Below are positions 42,884 through 53,039 of a stretch of DNA of 64,000 bases, piece after piece. This DNA comes from Maritimibacter sp. 55A14. Lineage in GTDB: Bacteria; Pseudomonadota; Alphaproteobacteria; Rhodobacterales; Rhodobacteraceae. The translations under genes were made by a program, and so were the position numbers. Positions within the stretch are counted from its first letter, which is position 1. The number at the start of each line of letters is the position of its first letter. The stretch is taken from the NCBI RefSeq assembly GCF_003122205.1, contig NZ_QEYE01000002.1, forward strand, positions 124,001-188,000, written 5' to 3'. The notes under the pieces were generated by a model. That model made no database searches and was not told the origin of the DNA. It saw only the letters and a list, made by a program, of their open reading frames with translations.

Positions 42884-43453
42884 CTAGGGTTCGCGATCCA
42901 CGCTCCTGGCAAGTCCGCCCGGATGGTTGTGCCGCCAGCGCCGCGCGATGAGATGTACCGCGACCATCATCACCAGCCAGAGGAGCGGCAGCCAAAGATA
43001 CTGGGTCGCCCATACCAAAACTAAGACCACGCCGAAAGCAGCAGCCGGAAAGAGCAGGTCGAGCGACCCGCTTGGCCCGGCCTGCCCGCCCTCCAACGCC
43101 ATCAACACCCCTACACAAGAGAACAATGCCCCGCCGAGCGCCCCTCCGACCAGGGTTGTCACGGGCGCAGCCACCAGCACGGCAAGCCACCCGTAGATAC
43201 CTGGGGCGCCAAAATGACTGGCGAAAAAATATCCCGCCAACCCGGCACCCCCGGCAGCAATACCCGACTGAAGCATCAGGGTCCCGGCAGAGGGGACGGC
43301 CAGCATGGCCCCCTCCGCCAGATGGGCAGCATTCGGCGCGTGGGCATAAGCCACACCAACCACCGCCAGCAACATCGCAATACGCAGCCGCAACACCAAA
43401 GGCAGGTGCAGAGGGCGCCCGGCATGGAACGGTATCGGATCGGGCGGTGGCAT
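42884..43453 (-). CDS. Hypothetical multi-span membrane protein
   Basis: A 189-residue protein with about five hydrophobic spans (roughly 22-38, 50-70, 75-95, 98-118 and 130-165). No family was recognised. AAGGAGCGCC precedes the ATG. It faces the J-protein gene and diverges from cobS, interrupting the usual same-strand J-protein/cobS order. Its GC content is slightly lower than its neighbours. It could be a later arrival. Confidence 0.55.
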   Translation of the reverse strand: MPPPDPIPFHAGRPLHLPLVLRLRIAMLLAVVGVAYAHAPNAAHLAEGAMLAVPSAGTLMLQSGIAAGGAGLAGYFFASHFGAPGIYGWLAVLVAAPVTTLVGGALGGALFSCVGVLMALEGGQAGPSGSLDLLFPAAAFGVVLVLVWATQYLWLPLLWLVMMVAVHLIARRWRHNHPGGLARSVDREP

Positions 43454-43637
43454 GGCGCTCCTTGCTGACAGCAATCGCCACGCACCCTGAGGCAACCGCG
43501 CCGAGCCGTCAAGAACGTGCCGACCGGGCCACAGATCCCCGCCCTTTTCCTTGCCTCCGCCAGCGATATGTTCCACACAACCCGAATTAAGACCACGGCC
43601 CGCCGCGCGGGCACAGACGACAGGAATGGCGAGAGAC

Positions 43638-44624
43638 ATGGCGGACGGCAGCACGGAAATGGCCCAGCAGCCCACGAAACGCATTTCGGTGCGCGACGTG
43701 TTCGGCATCGACACGGATATGGAGGTCTATGCCTTCGCCGAGCGCTCGGATCGCGTGCCGGATGAAGATGCGACCTACAAGTTCGACCCGGACACGACGC
43801 TGGCGATCCTGGCGGGGTTTTCCCATAACCGGCGGGTGATGATCCAGGGCTATCACGGCACCGGCAAGTCCACCCATATCGAACAGGTGGCCAGCCGGCT
43901 GAACTGGCCCTGCGTGCGGGTCAACCTGGACAGCCATATCAGCCGGATCGACCTGATCGGCAAGGATGCGATCAAGCTCAGGGACGGCATGCAGGTGACC
44001 GAATTCCAGGAAGGCATCCTGCCCTGGGCACTGCGCAATCCGACCGCGATCGTCTTCGACGAATACGATGCGGGCCGCGCGGATGTGATGTTCGTGATCC
44101 AGCGGGTGCTGGAGGTGGACGGCAAGCTGACGCTTCTCGACCAGAACGAGGTGATCACGCCGCATCCCTATTTCCGGCTTTTTGCCACCGCCAACACAGT
44201 CGGGTTGGGTGACACAACCGGGCTCTATCACGGCACCCAGCAGATCAACCAGGGCCAGATGGACCGCTGGTCGATGGTGGCGACGCTGAACTATCTCTCC
44301 CACGACGCGGAGACGGCGATCGTGCTGTCGAAGAACCCGCATTACAACACCGAGAAGGGCCGCAAGAAGATCAGCCAGATGGTGACGGTGGCCGACCTGT
44401 CGCGCACCGCCTTCATGAATGGCGATCTCTCGACGGTGATGAGCCCGCGGACGGTCATCAACTGGGCGCAGAATGCCGAGATATTCCGGGATCTGGGATA
44501 TGCGTTCCGGGTGACGTTCCTGAACAAATGCGACGAGCTGGAACGCCAGACCGTGGCCGAATTCTACCAGCGCTGCTTCGACGAGGAGCTTCCCGAAAGC
44601 GCGGCAAGCGTGAGTTTGGGGTGA
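43638..44624 (+). CDS. cobS: Cobaltochelatase subunit CobS
   Basis: A 328-residue MoxR-like AAA+ ATPase subunit of the aerobic cobalt chelatase that loads Co2+ into hydrogenobyrinic acid diamide during B12 synthesis. It has the Walker [10 protein letters not shown] (71-79), Walker B IVFDEYD and the N-terminal [19 protein letters not shown] signature of CobS. It is separated from cobT by a 0.3-kb AT-rich gene. cobN is not nearby. Confidence 0.92.
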   Translation: MADGSTEMAQQPTKRISVRDVFGIDTDMEVYAFAERSDRVPDEDATYKFDPDTTLAILAGFSHNRRVMIQGYHGTGKSTHIEQVASRLNWPCVRVNLDSHISRIDLIGKDAIKLRDGMQVTEFQEGILPWALRNPTAIVFDEYDAGRADVMFVIQRVLEVDGKLTLLDQNEVITPHPYFRLFATANTVGLGDTTGLYHGTQQINQGQMDRWSMVATLNYLSHDAETAIVLSKNPHYNTEKGRKKISQMVTVADLSRTAFMNGDLSTVMSPRTVINWAQNAEIFRDLGYAFRVTFLNKCDELERQTVAEFYQRCFDEELPESAASVSLG

Positions 44625-44634
44625 GGACACTGAC

Positions 44635-44940
44635 GTGGCAAAAATGGTCGTTTGGACATTTGTTACGCTCACTATTGCCCTCATTAGTTACAATTTTGGC
44701 TTTAAATCAGGTCGAGAAACCGCGCCTGATTCAATAGCATATGAACGCGAAAGAGATGCAAAGCTGGATCGTGATCTGGACGTTTTGTTGAAGGAACCGA
44801 CAGCCGAGGAGTGCCTGCAGTTCGTTAGTGGTTTTGATGGGGACATCGAACAAATCTGCAGCAATTGGTATACTGACGAGCAAGAGCGGCGCCACGAAAT
44901 GTACCAGGGACGCGATCCCGACTATCGGGGCCGTAATTGA
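44635..44940 (+). CDS. Small AT-rich single-span membrane protein between cobS and cobT
   Basis: A 101-residue protein starting with a GTG just behind GAGGACACTGAC. The N-terminal span (about 5-22) is followed by a charged cytosolic or periplasmic helix with two cysteines (C60, C75) and an Arg/Asp-rich end. Base composition is strikingly AT-rich against the GC-rich cobS and cobT flanks. Its stop overlaps the cobT start as TGATG, so it joined the operon without breaking coupling. No repeat of the cobS end was found. No family was recognised. Confidence 0.6.
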   Translation: MAKMVVWTFVTLTIALISYNFGFKSGRETAPDSIAYERERDAKLDRDLDVLLKEPTAEECLQFVSGFDGDIEQICSNWYTDEQERRHEMYQGRDPDYRGRN

Positions 44941-46826
44941 TGACCAAACCCACCGACAACCCCGCCGATCCGTTCAAGAAGGCGCTGGCCGAGGCCACCA
45001 AGACCATGGCCGACGACCCGGAGATGACGGTCAGCTATTCGGTCGATCCGCCGGGCATGGCCGGGGACGCGATGCGCCTGCCGCAGGTCAGCCGCCGGAT
45101 GACCCGCGACGAGGTGATGCTGGCGCGCGGCACAGCGGATGCGCTGGCGCTGCGCCGGCGCTTCCATAACGAGCGCACGGCGGCGAAATACGAACCCCAG
45201 GGCGAAGCCGCGCGCGCGCTCTACCACGCGATGGAAACCGCCCGCTGCGAGGCGATGGGCGCCCGCGTCATGCCCGGCACCGCGGTCAATATCGACGCGC
45301 GCATCGCCCATGAGGCCGCCCGCAAGGGCTATGGCGAGATCACCCAACCGGGCGAGGTGCCGCTTGCCGTGGCGGCGGGCTACCTGCTGCGCCACCTGGC
45401 CACCGGGCGCGAACTGCCGCCGGACGCGGGCAATGTGATGGACCTCTGGCGCGGCTTCATCGAGGGCCAGGCCGGGGAGACGTTGCAGGATGTCGGCGAG
45501 GTTCTCTCCGACCAGGCGGAATTCGCCCGGCTCGCGCGGCGGGTCATCAGCGATCTGGGCTATGGCGATCAGCTCGGCGACGACCCCGACGCGCAGGACG
45601 ACGACCGCGACGAGACCGCGGAGGAGGACGAGGAGCAGGAGCAGCAGGAAGACGACGAGAGCCAGACCGACGAGCAGTCCTCGGAGGATCAGGACGCCCC
45701 GCCCGACGACAGCGAGACCGAAGAGACCGATCAGTCCCAGGCCGAGGTGGCGATGGACGAGTTGTCGGACGAGGACATGTCCGACGAGGCCGAACTGCCG
45801 CAGGGCGAACCGCCGATGGAGCCGCCCCCGCCCGCGCCCCATTCCGAGGCCGACCCGGATTACGCGGTCTACTCCACCTTGCAGGACGAGGAGATCCGGG
45901 CCGAGGACCTGGCCGAGCCGGCCGAGCTGGAGCGTCTGCGCGCCTATCTCGACCAGCAGCTCGATCCGTTGAAAGGCGCGGTGAGCCGGCTGGCCAACAA
46001 GCTCCAGCGTCGGTTGCAGGCGCAACAGAACCGCAGTTGGGAGTTCGACCTGGAGGAGGGCATCCTCGATGCCGGGCGGCTGGCACGCGTGGTTGCCAAC
46101 CCGACGACTCCGCTCAGCTTCAAGCAGGAAAAGGATACCGAGTTCCGCGACACGGTGGTGACGTTGCTGCTGGACAATTCCGGCTCGATGCGCGGGCGGC
46201 CGATCTCGATCGCGGCGATCTGCGCCGATATTCTGGCGCGCACCCTCGAACGTTGCCAGGTGAAGACCGAGATCCTGGGCTTCACCACCCGCGCCTGGAA
46301 GGGCGGGCAGGCGCGCGAGGCCTGGCTGGCGGCGGGACGCCCGGCCACGCCCGGCCGTCTCAACGATCTGCGCCACATCATCTACAAGGGCGCCGACACG
46401 CCCTGGCGCCGCGCCCGGCCCAGTCTGGGACTGATGATGAAGGAAGGGTTGCTGAAGGAAAACATCGACGGCGAGGCGCTGGAATGGGCGCATCGGCGAA
46501 CGGTGGGCCGGCCGGAGGCGCGCAGGATCCTGATGGTGATCTCGGACGGCGCGCCGGTGGACGACAGCACCCTGTCGGTCAACCCGGCGAATTACCTGGA
46601 GAAGCACCTGCGCGACGTGATCGCGATGGTGGAGCGCCGCCGCGCGGTGGAACTGATCGCCATCGGCATCGGACATGACGTGACGCGTTACTACAATCGC
46701 GCGGTCACGATCACGGATGTCGAGCAGCTCGCCGGCGCGATGACGGAACAGCTCGCCGCGCTCTTCGATATCGACCCGAAGGCCTCGCAGCGCGCCATGC
46801 GCGTGTCGCTGAAACGGGCCGGGTGA
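44940..46826 (+). CDS. cobT: Cobaltochelatase subunit CobT
   Basis: A 628-residue partner of CobS. The N-terminal part is basic and helical; a long acidic low-complexity middle (residues about 215-310, Asp/Glu/Gln-rich) leads to a C-terminal von Willebrand A domain with the MIDAS D412-N-S-G-S ([13 protein letters not shown]). The ATG at 44940 overlaps the stop of the inserted small gene by one base. Its stop overlaps the aminopeptidase P start, also TGATG. Confidence 0.93.
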   Translation: MTKPTDNPADPFKKALAEATKTMADDPEMTVSYSVDPPGMAGDAMRLPQVSRRMTRDEVMLARGTADALALRRRFHNERTAAKYEPQGEAARALYHAMETARCEAMGARVMPGTAVNIDARIAHEAARKGYGEITQPGEVPLAVAAGYLLRHLATGRELPPDAGNVMDLWRGFIEGQAGETLQDVGEVLSDQAEFARLARRVISDLGYGDQLGDDPDAQDDDRDETAEEDEEQEQQEDDESQTDEQSSEDQDAPPDDSETEETDQSQAEVAMDELSDEDMSDEAELPQGEPPMEPPPPAPHSEADPDYAVYSTLQDEEIRAEDLAEPAELERLRAYLDQQLDPLKGAVSRLANKLQRRLQAQQNRSWEFDLEEGILDAGRLARVVANPTTPLSFKQEKDTEFRDTVVTLLLDNSGSMRGRPISIAAICADILARTLERCQVKTEILGFTTRAWKGGQAREAWLAAGRPATPGRLNDLRHIIYKGADTPWRRARPSLGLMMKEGLLKENIDGEALEWAHRRTVGRPEARRILMVISDGAPVDDSTLSVNPANYLEKHLRDVIAMVERRRAVELIAIGIGHDVTRYYNRAVTITDVEQLAGAMTEQLAALFDIDPKASQRAMRVSLKRAG

Positions 46827-48628
46827 TGTTCCAGAGTTTCACCGTCACCGCCCGCCCCGAACAGGGGCCGCCGCGGCTGGAACGGCTGCGCGCGGCGATG
46901 GCGGAGACCGGGCTGGACGGGTTCCTTGTGCCCCGCGCCGACGCCCATCAGGGCGAGTATGTGGCGCCGCGCGATGAGCGGCTCGCCTGGCTGACCGGCT
47001 TCACAGGCTCGGCGGGTTTCGCGGCGGTGACGGCCACGCGCGCCGGAATCTTCATCGACGGGCGCTACCGGGTACAGGTCCGCGCGCAGGTCGATACCGA
47101 TGCCTTCACCCCGGTGCACTGGCCGGAGACGAAACTGGCCGACTGGCTGAGGGAGGCGCTGCCGGGGGGCGGCCGCGTCGGTTTCGACCCTTGGCTCCAC
47201 ACCCAGAAGCAGCGCGCCGATCTGGACGCCGCCCTGCAGGGCATTGGGATCGCACTGGAGCCCTGCGCGAACCTGATCGACGCCTGCTGGGCAGACCAGC
47301 CCGCCCCGCCGCAAGGCCCTGTCACCGCCTATCCCGTCGACCTGGCCGGCGAATCCAGCGCCGCCAAGCGCGCCCGGCTGGCCGGGACACTTACCGCCGA
47401 AGGGGTCCGCGCCGCCGTGCTGACCCTGCCCGACAGCATCGCCTGGTTGCTCAACATCCGCGGCGCGGACGTGCCGCGCAATCCGGTGCCGCACGGCTTC
47501 GCCGTCCTCGCCGACAATGGCGGGGTGCAGCTTTTCACCGATCCGGCAAAGCTGAGCGAAGGAGTGGAGACGCATCTGGGCGTGGATGTGCGCCTGGCCG
47601 CGCCGGCGGAATTCGAGGCGGCGCTGGATGCGCTGGAGGGGCCGGTCCGGCTCCACGCCGAGAGCGTGCCAGTCGCGGTGGCCGAGCGGCTGGACGCGCG
47701 CGGCACCGCGATCGACTGGGGGGCGGAGCCCTGCATCCTGCCCAAGGCGCGCAAGAACGCGACCGAGATCGCCGGCGCGGTGGAGGCGCATCTGCGCGAC
47801 GGCGCGGCGGTGGCGGAGTTCCTTTGCTGGCTCGACCGGACCGCGCCGGGCGATCTGACCGAGATCGCGGTGGTGCGCGCACTGGAAGGTTTCCGGCGGG
47901 CCACCGGCGCGCTGCGCGACATCAGCTTCGAGACCATCGCCGGGGCCGGACCGCACGGCGCCATCGTGCACTACCGCGTGACCGAAGAGACCGACCGCGC
48001 GCTCGCCTCGGGCGCGTTGCTGCTGGTCGACTCGGGTGGGCAGTATCTGGACGGCACCACCGACATCACCCGCACCATCGCCATCGGCGCGCCCGGCGCG
48101 GCGGAGCGCGACGCCTTCACCCGCGTGCTGCGCGGCATGATCGCGATTTCGCGCACACGCTGGCCGCGCGGGCTGGCGGGGCGCGACCTGGACGTGCTGG
48201 CGCGCTGGCATCTCTGGCAGGCGGGCCAGGATTACGACCACGGCACCGGGCACGGCGTGGGCGCCTATCTGAGCGTACACGAGGGTCCGCAGCGCCTGTC
48301 GCGGCTGGGCGAGACGGCGCTGGAGCCGGGCATGATCCTGTCCAACGAGCCGGGCTATTACCGCGAAGGCGCCTTCGGCATCCGGATCGAGAACCTCGTC
48401 GTGGTGGAGGAGGCCCCCGCCCTGCCCGGCGGCGACGACCGGCCGATGCTGCAATTCCGCACATTGACCTTCGCCCCGATTGACACACGGCTGGTGGATG
48501 TGGCTATGTTAGCGCTCGCCGAGCGGGACTGGCTGAACGCCTATCACGCCGAAACATACAGGAAAATCGCGCCGCGTTGCGGTGGCGAGACCCGCGACTG
48601 GCTCGCGACAAGCACCGCGCCGATCTGA
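46826..48628 (+). CDS. Xaa-Pro aminopeptidase (aminopeptidase P, M24B)
   Basis: A 600-residue metallopeptidase that removes N-terminal residues before proline. The creatinase-like N domains (GFLVPRADAHQGEYV, WLTGFTGSAGFA) are followed by the pita-bread catalytic domain with metal-binding YLDGTTDITRT, HGTGHGVGAYLSVHEGP, LSNEPGYY and RIENL. It is translationally coupled to cobT but is unlikely to act in B12 synthesis. Confidence 0.92.
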   Translation: MFQSFTVTARPEQGPPRLERLRAAMAETGLDGFLVPRADAHQGEYVAPRDERLAWLTGFTGSAGFAAVTATRAGIFIDGRYRVQVRAQVDTDAFTPVHWPETKLADWLREALPGGGRVGFDPWLHTQKQRADLDAALQGIGIALEPCANLIDACWADQPAPPQGPVTAYPVDLAGESSAAKRARLAGTLTAEGVRAAVLTLPDSIAWLLNIRGADVPRNPVPHGFAVLADNGGVQLFTDPAKLSEGVETHLGVDVRLAAPAEFEAALDALEGPVRLHAESVPVAVAERLDARGTAIDWGAEPCILPKARKNATEIAGAVEAHLRDGAAVAEFLCWLDRTAPGDLTEIAVVRALEGFRRATGALRDISFETIAGAGPHGAIVHYRVTEETDRALASGALLLVDSGGQYLDGTTDITRTIAIGAPGAAERDAFTRVLRGMIAISRTRWPRGLAGRDLDVLARWHLWQAGQDYDHGTGHGVGAYLSVHEGPQRLSRLGETALEPGMILSNEPGYYREGAFGIRIENLVVVEEAPALPGGDDRPMLQFRTLTFAPIDTRLVDVAMLALAERDWLNAYHAETYRKIAPRCGGETRDWLATSTAPI

Positions 48629-48684
48629 CACGCTTCTGTCACCGGGATTTCTGTATACTCCATGTGTAGTGGAAAGGGGGACCG

Positions 48685-49029
48685 ATGAACGAGAAGAAAA
48701 TCCATATCCGCCCGGCCGATGGCCATTGGGTCGTCCGCGCCGGCGGCGCGGTGATCGGGGAAAGCCACGAGGCCCTGGAACTGACGGAGGGCGACTATCC
48801 GCCCGTCATCTATTTCCCGCGCGGCGATATCGGCATGGCCTTTCTCGACACTTCGGACACCACCACGCAATGCCCGCACAAGGGACAGGCGAGCTATTTC
48901 AGCATCCAGACGAAGAGCAAGCTCATCAAGGATGCCGCCTGGTCCTACGAAGACCCGATCGAGAGTGCGGCGCGCATCGCCGGGCATCTGGCCTTCGACC
49001 CAGAAAAAGTCACGGTCGAACAACTCTGA
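48685..49029 (+). CDS. DUF427 protein
   Basis: A 114-residue single-domain DUF427 protein with VVRAGGAVIGES, YPPVIYFPRGDI and the conserved HKGQASYFSI plus AWSYEDP. The family has a small beta-fold and an unknown role. GGAAAGGGGG precedes the ATG. It lies alone downstream of the aminopeptidase gene. Confidence 0.85.
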   Translation: MNEKKIHIRPADGHWVVRAGGAVIGESHEALELTEGDYPPVIYFPRGDIGMAFLDTSDTTTQCPHKGQASYFSIQTKSKLIKDAAWSYEDPIESAARIAGHLAFDPEKVTVEQL

Positions 49030-49451
49030 CGCGCGGGATCAGGCTGCGATCAACCCTGGCTGGGTCGTGTCCTCGCCGGACGCGGCGGGATTGCGGGTCC
49101 GGCCGGTCAGCCGCCTCGCCTCGCATACCCTGAAATCCCGGCGCGCGGTGACCATGCCCTGCGCCGTTCCTGCAGGACGGCTGCGGGCGATCTCGGCGGT
49201 CATGTGGCACGCCGCACCACGCATAATGATGCTCTCGCAGAGCGCCCCCCTCCGCCTGCGTCAATTCGTGCCCCTATCCGCTGTTCACGTTTGCCCCGGT
49301 TGCGACCGCGAATTCGTTGTCGAACGCCTCGAATATGGTGGCCATGTCCTGTCCCGGCAGTTGGACGGCCAGCCTCGCCCGATGGACTTACCGCACACTT
49401 AGAGCGCGCCGTAGCGTGGACGGGAAGTTGCACGGGATTTATCTCAGATCT
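49030..49451 (-). other. Gene-less stretch with possible gene remnants
   Basis: About 420 bp without an intact gene. On the minus strand two separate frames have protein-like stretches (about 49270-49385 reading LPGQDMATIFEAFDNEFAV, then a stop; 49039-49260 with MRGAACHMTAEIARSRPAG), as if a gene had decayed after frameshifts. No family could be assigned. Confidence 0.3.
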
Positions 49452-51137
49452 TCAGGAATGTTCTTCCTCGGCGGTCGCCGCGAGCGCCCGGTTTAGTGCC
49501 TTGAGCGCATCGACCTGGAAGACCGCGCCCCAGAGTACGGTCGGCGCATCCTCATACGCGCGGCTGACCACGGGCAAGAAATCGGGGTTCTTCTCGTCGA
49601 AGACCGGCATCGCCGATTCCAGCGTCGCGCCGCGGTCGATGAAGAGTCCCTCCTCGACCATCTCCCAGCACCGCGCCTCGTCGGCCGCGCGCTGGCTGTC
49701 CCGAGGCCGCATCACCAGCGAGACCGGCACCGTCGCCAGAAGGTAGGCCTGCGGCCCCGCCGCCAGATGCCGGTTGCGCCGCTCGAGTTGTGTCAGGAAG
49801 AAGCTGCGATCCACCATCCGGCTGGCCAGCGCGGTGGAAAGCGAGACCGAGACCATGACCGCCAGCCCCGTCTGCCAGTCGCCGGTCAACTCGAAGACGA
49901 TGAGCGTGGTGGAGATGGGCGCGCCCAGCACCGCGGCCGCGACCGCCCCCATGCCCGCCAGCGCATAGAGCGTCTGCGAGCCCGAGACGGTGGGAAAGAC
50001 CGCCGTCGCCACCAGCCCGAACGCCAGCCCGGTCAGCGCGCCGACCATCAGCGAGGGCGAGAACATGCCGCCCCCCATGCGGCCCGCCATCGTCACGGCG
50101 ACCGCGAAGACCTTGACCGCGGCGAAGACCACCGCGTTCCAGAGCAGCAATTCGCCGGTCAGCGCGTGCGATGTCGTCTCGTAGCCGACACCGATGATAT
50201 GCGGAAACCAGATCGCGACGCCGCCCAGGATCAACCCGGCCAGGGCCGGGCGCAGCCACGCGGGCATGCCGGTGGCGCGCTGAAACTCGTTGCCGATATC
50301 CTCGGCCCAGAAGACACCGCGCATCAGGACCACCGCGACCAGTCCGCAGACCAGGCCCAGAAGCAGGAAGGCGGGCAGTTCGACATAGAAGCCCAGGACG
50401 CTCTCATCGGGCAGGCGGAACTCGGTCACGTTGCCGAACTCCAGCCGGCTGACCACGGTGCCCGCGACCGACGCAATGACGATCGGCGCGAAGGCGTGCA
50501 CGGCGAAATGCCGGAGCACCACTTCCAGCGCGAAGAGCGCCCCCGCGATCGGCGCATTGAACGAGGCCGAGACCGCTGCGGCCACGGCGCAGCCCAGCAG
50601 GTCGCGCCCGTTGATCGCATCGGCGTGGATACGGTCGGACACCCAGGTGGAGATCACGCCGGCCAGATGCACGACCGGCCCTTCGCGCCCCGTCGAGCCG
50701 CCGGTGGAGAGCGTCACCAGCGAGGCCAGCGCCGAGGCCAGCCCCTCCTTAACCTCGACCCGGCCCTCGCGCATGGCGGCGCCGTCGATCACGTCGGCCA
50801 CGCCGCGCGCCGTCCTGTTGGCGGTGAAGACATGCAGGATGATCCCCACCGCCAGCCCGCCGGCCACCGGCACCGCGAGCACCACATACCAGGGCAGCGT
50901 GTCCAGGTGGCTGGCCAGCATCACGTCATCGGTGCCGTAGATCAGCGTCTGCAACCCGGCGATACCTTTGCGAAAGCCAAGCGCCGCGAACCCCGCCGCG
51001 ATGCCGATCAGGAGTGCGATGATCCAGAATTGCACCTTGCCGGGCCCGCGCACGCGCAATGTATGCCAGCCCTGCCGCACGCTGTCCGCGCCGCGCGCCA
51101 ACTCGCGGTCTAGGAACTCTCCAACAGGGTTCGACAC
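49452..51137 (-). CDS. ClC-type chloride channel/antiporter with C-terminal CBS-like region
   Basis: A 561-residue membrane protein of the ClC family with about ten helices. Selectivity-filter-like motifs are GSTGREGPVVHLAG, GRMGGGMFSPSLMVG and the SASFNAPIAGALFALEVVL segment. After about residue 450 a soluble part with CBS-type organisation follows. Many ClC proteins of this kind are Cl-/H+ exchangers; the gating glutamate appears in GREGP. The start is a GTG at 51137, 86 bp from the divergent dehydrogenase start; the ribosome site is weak. Confidence 0.88.
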   Translation of the reverse strand: MSNPVGEFLDRELARGADSVRQGWHTLRVRGPGKVQFWIIALLIGIAAGFAALGFRKGIAGLQTLIYGTDDVMLASHLDTLPWYVVLAVPVAGGLAVGIILHVFTANRTARGVADVIDGAAMREGRVEVKEGLASALASLVTLSTGGSTGREGPVVHLAGVISTWVSDRIHADAINGRDLLGCAVAAAVSASFNAPIAGALFALEVVLRHFAVHAFAPIVIASVAGTVVSRLEFGNVTEFRLPDESVLGFYVELPAFLLLGLVCGLVAVVLMRGVFWAEDIGNEFQRATGMPAWLRPALAGLILGGVAIWFPHIIGVGYETTSHALTGELLLWNAVVFAAVKVFAVAVTMAGRMGGGMFSPSLMVGALTGLAFGLVATAVFPTVSGSQTLYALAGMGAVAAAVLGAPISTTLIVFELTGDWQTGLAVMVSVSLSTALASRMVDRSFFLTQLERRNRHLAAGPQAYLLATVPVSLVMRPRDSQRAADEARCWEMVEEGLFIDRGATLESAMPVFDEKNPDFLPVVSRAYEDAPTVLWGAVFQVDALKALNRALAATAEEEHS

Positions 51138-51223
51138 GTCTGCTGTCCGCCTCCGCAGGTCGGGAACCGGCTTTCGCCCGCCGCACACAAGGCCTAGACT
51201 CCCGGCGACGGAAGGAGGCCCGG

Positions 51224-52597
51224 ATGGCACATGAGCAGGCAATCGCCGCGATACGCGAAACCCTAGGCGATCGGATCACCACGTCCAAGTCCGATCTGGA
51301 CCTGCACGGCGCGAACGAGACCCATTTCGCGCCGATGCCCCCCGACGCCGTTGCCTATCCCGAATCCACCGCGGAGGTCGCGGCGATCGTGCGGGCCTGC
51401 GCGGCGCATGGCTGCCCAGTGGTGGCCTGGGGCACGGGCACCTCGCTGGAAGGCCATGCGCTGGCCCGCCACGGCGGCGTGACGATCGACTTCCAGCGGA
51501 TGAAGAGGCTCCTTCGGGTCAGCCCGGAGGACATGGACTGCACCGTCGAGCCCGGCCTGACGCGCGAGGAACTGAATACCGAGTTGCGGGCCACCGGGCT
51601 CTTCTTCCCGGTCGATCCGGGGGCCAATGCCTCGCTGGGCGGGATGGCGGCGACGCGGGCCTCGGGCACCACCGCGGTGCGCTATGGCACGATGCGCGAC
51701 AACGTCCTGGCGCTTGAGGTGGTGCTGGCCGACGGGCGCGTGATCCATACCGGCTCGCGGGCGCGGAAATCCTCGGCCGGCTACGACCTGACGCGGCTCT
51801 TCATCGGGTCGGAGGGCACGCTGGGCATCATCACCGGCCTGACGCTGCGGCTTCAGGGCCAGCCCGAAGCCGTGTCGGCCGGGATCTGCGCCTTCGACGA
51901 CGTGGGCGCGGCGGTCAGCACGGTGATCGCGACAATCCAGATGGGCATCCCGATGGCGCGCATCGAACTGGTGGACGCGGCCACGGCGGCGGCCTTCAAC
52001 GCCTATGCCGATGCCGAGATGCCCGAGAAGCCGCATCTGCTGGTGGAGTTTCACGGCTCCGAGGCCGGCGTCGCCGAGCAGGCCGAGCGTTTTGGCGAGA
52101 TCGTGGCCGAGATGGGCGGCTCCCCCTTCGAATGGTCGCAGCAGACCGAAGAGCGCAACCGGCTCTGGAAGATGCGCCACAATGCCTATTACGCCTGTCT
52201 GGCCTCCCGCCCCGGCGCGACCGCCCTGGTCACCGATGTCTGCGTGCCGATCTCGCGCCTGGCCGAGGCGGTGGAGGAGACCGCCGCCGACATCGCGGCC
52301 AGCCCGATACCGGGGCCGATTCTGGGTCATGTGGGCGACGGGAATTTCCATGCCGCGCTTCTGATCGAGCCCGGCAATGCCGAGGAACTCGCAATCGCGC
52401 AGGCGCTTTCGCACCGGATGGTGGAGCGGGCACTGAAGCTGGGTGGCACCGCGACCGGCGAACACGGCGTAGGCATGGGGAAGACCGCCTATATGGAGGC
52501 CGAGCATGGCGCGGGATGGGAGGTCATGAGCGCGATCAAGCAGGCGCTCGACCCCGAAAACCTGCTCAACCCCGGCAAGCTCCTGCGCGGCAACTGA
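51224..52597 (+). CDS. FAD-linked D-lactate/2-hydroxyacid dehydrogenase-like oxidase
   Basis: A 457-residue flavoprotein with a PCMH-type FAD-binding N domain (WGTGTSLEGHALARHGG, DPGANASLGGMAATRASGT, SEGTLGIITGLTLRL) and an FAD-oxidase C domain with HVGDGNFH and GEHGVGMGK. This is the D-lactate dehydrogenase (cytochrome) / glycolate oxidase GlcD group. Single gene with GAAGGAGG before the ATG. A terminator-like hairpin follows. The acceptor is likely quinone or cytochrome c. Confidence 0.9.
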   Translation: MAHEQAIAAIRETLGDRITTSKSDLDLHGANETHFAPMPPDAVAYPESTAEVAAIVRACAAHGCPVVAWGTGTSLEGHALARHGGVTIDFQRMKRLLRVSPEDMDCTVEPGLTREELNTELRATGLFFPVDPGANASLGGMAATRASGTTAVRYGTMRDNVLALEVVLADGRVIHTGSRARKSSAGYDLTRLFIGSEGTLGIITGLTLRLQGQPEAVSAGICAFDDVGAAVSTVIATIQMGIPMARIELVDAATAAAFNAYADAEMPEKPHLLVEFHGSEAGVAEQAERFGEIVAEMGGSPFEWSQQTEERNRLWKMRHNAYYACLASRPGATALVTDVCVPISRLAEAVEETAADIAASPIPGPILGHVGDGNFHAALLIEPGNAEELAIAQALSHRMVERALKLGGTATGEHGVGMGKTAYMEAEHGAGWEVMSAIKQALDPENLLNPGKLLRGN

Positions 52598-52619
52598 GGC
52601 GGCGCGCAACGCCAGAACA

Positions 52620-52643
52620 GGGGCGTGGTCGCACCAACGCCCC
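52620..52643 (+). terminator. Hairpin after the D-lactate dehydrogenase-like gene
   Basis: A GC-rich stem (52620-52629 with 52633-52643, one bulge) with a 3-nt loop, about 22 nt past the stop codon. It is followed by CGATTCC, so there is only a short T pair. Confidence 0.5.
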
Positions 52644-52685
52644 CGATTCCATTCGATGCAGCCCCGTGCGGGGCACGCGCGCCTG

Positions 52686-52805
52686 TCAGGTAACGGCCAT
52701 CCCGGCCAGGATGAAGCCTGCGAAGATCAGGGCGTAGACGCCCAGAAGCGCCGGCCAGGAGGCGGCATTCGTGCGGTGCTCGCGAATCCATTGATCCATG
52801 TTCAT
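52686..52805 (-). CDS. 39-residue single-span membrane peptide
   Basis: A tiny protein starting at an ATG preceded by GGAGG at 8 nt spacing. It has a polar N terminus (MNMDQWIREHRTN) followed by one hydrophobic span and a short tail. It resembles small oxidase-linked or stress-linked membrane peptides in plan only. Conservation was not tested. Confidence 0.5.
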   Translation of the reverse strand: MNMDQWIREHRTNAASWPALLGVYALIFAGFILAGMAVT

Positions 52806-53039
52806 GGCTACGCCTCCATCGGTCTTGCACGCCCTCGCGCGCTGCGGTCGATCCGTGTCCGAAACCGGGTGGCCGAGCGCCATCCGCCTTCACCGCCCAC
52901 TTAATGAAGGCGGATCGAAAAACAAGCGGAATGTGGAAAAATATCAATGCAAATTTTGCAGAGCCCAAAGTCGCTCGGTGCATAGCTATGCGCACACGCT
53001 TCAAGCTACTGATTTTACGATTTTTTCAGCGCCAAGCCG
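52806..53039. other. AT-rich intergenic stretch before recN
   Basis: About 230 bp, AT-rich between about 52915 and 53035. A perfect 12-bp palindrome lies at 52980-52991. It lies between the small membrane peptide gene start and the end of recN, and could hold the peptide's promoter and a recN terminator. No gene is evident. Confidence 0.4.

Noticed and set aside
49767-51113. A 440-codon frame antisense to the ClC gene
   Set aside because: Arg/His/Asp-rich shadow; the minus strand has the ClC filter motifs.
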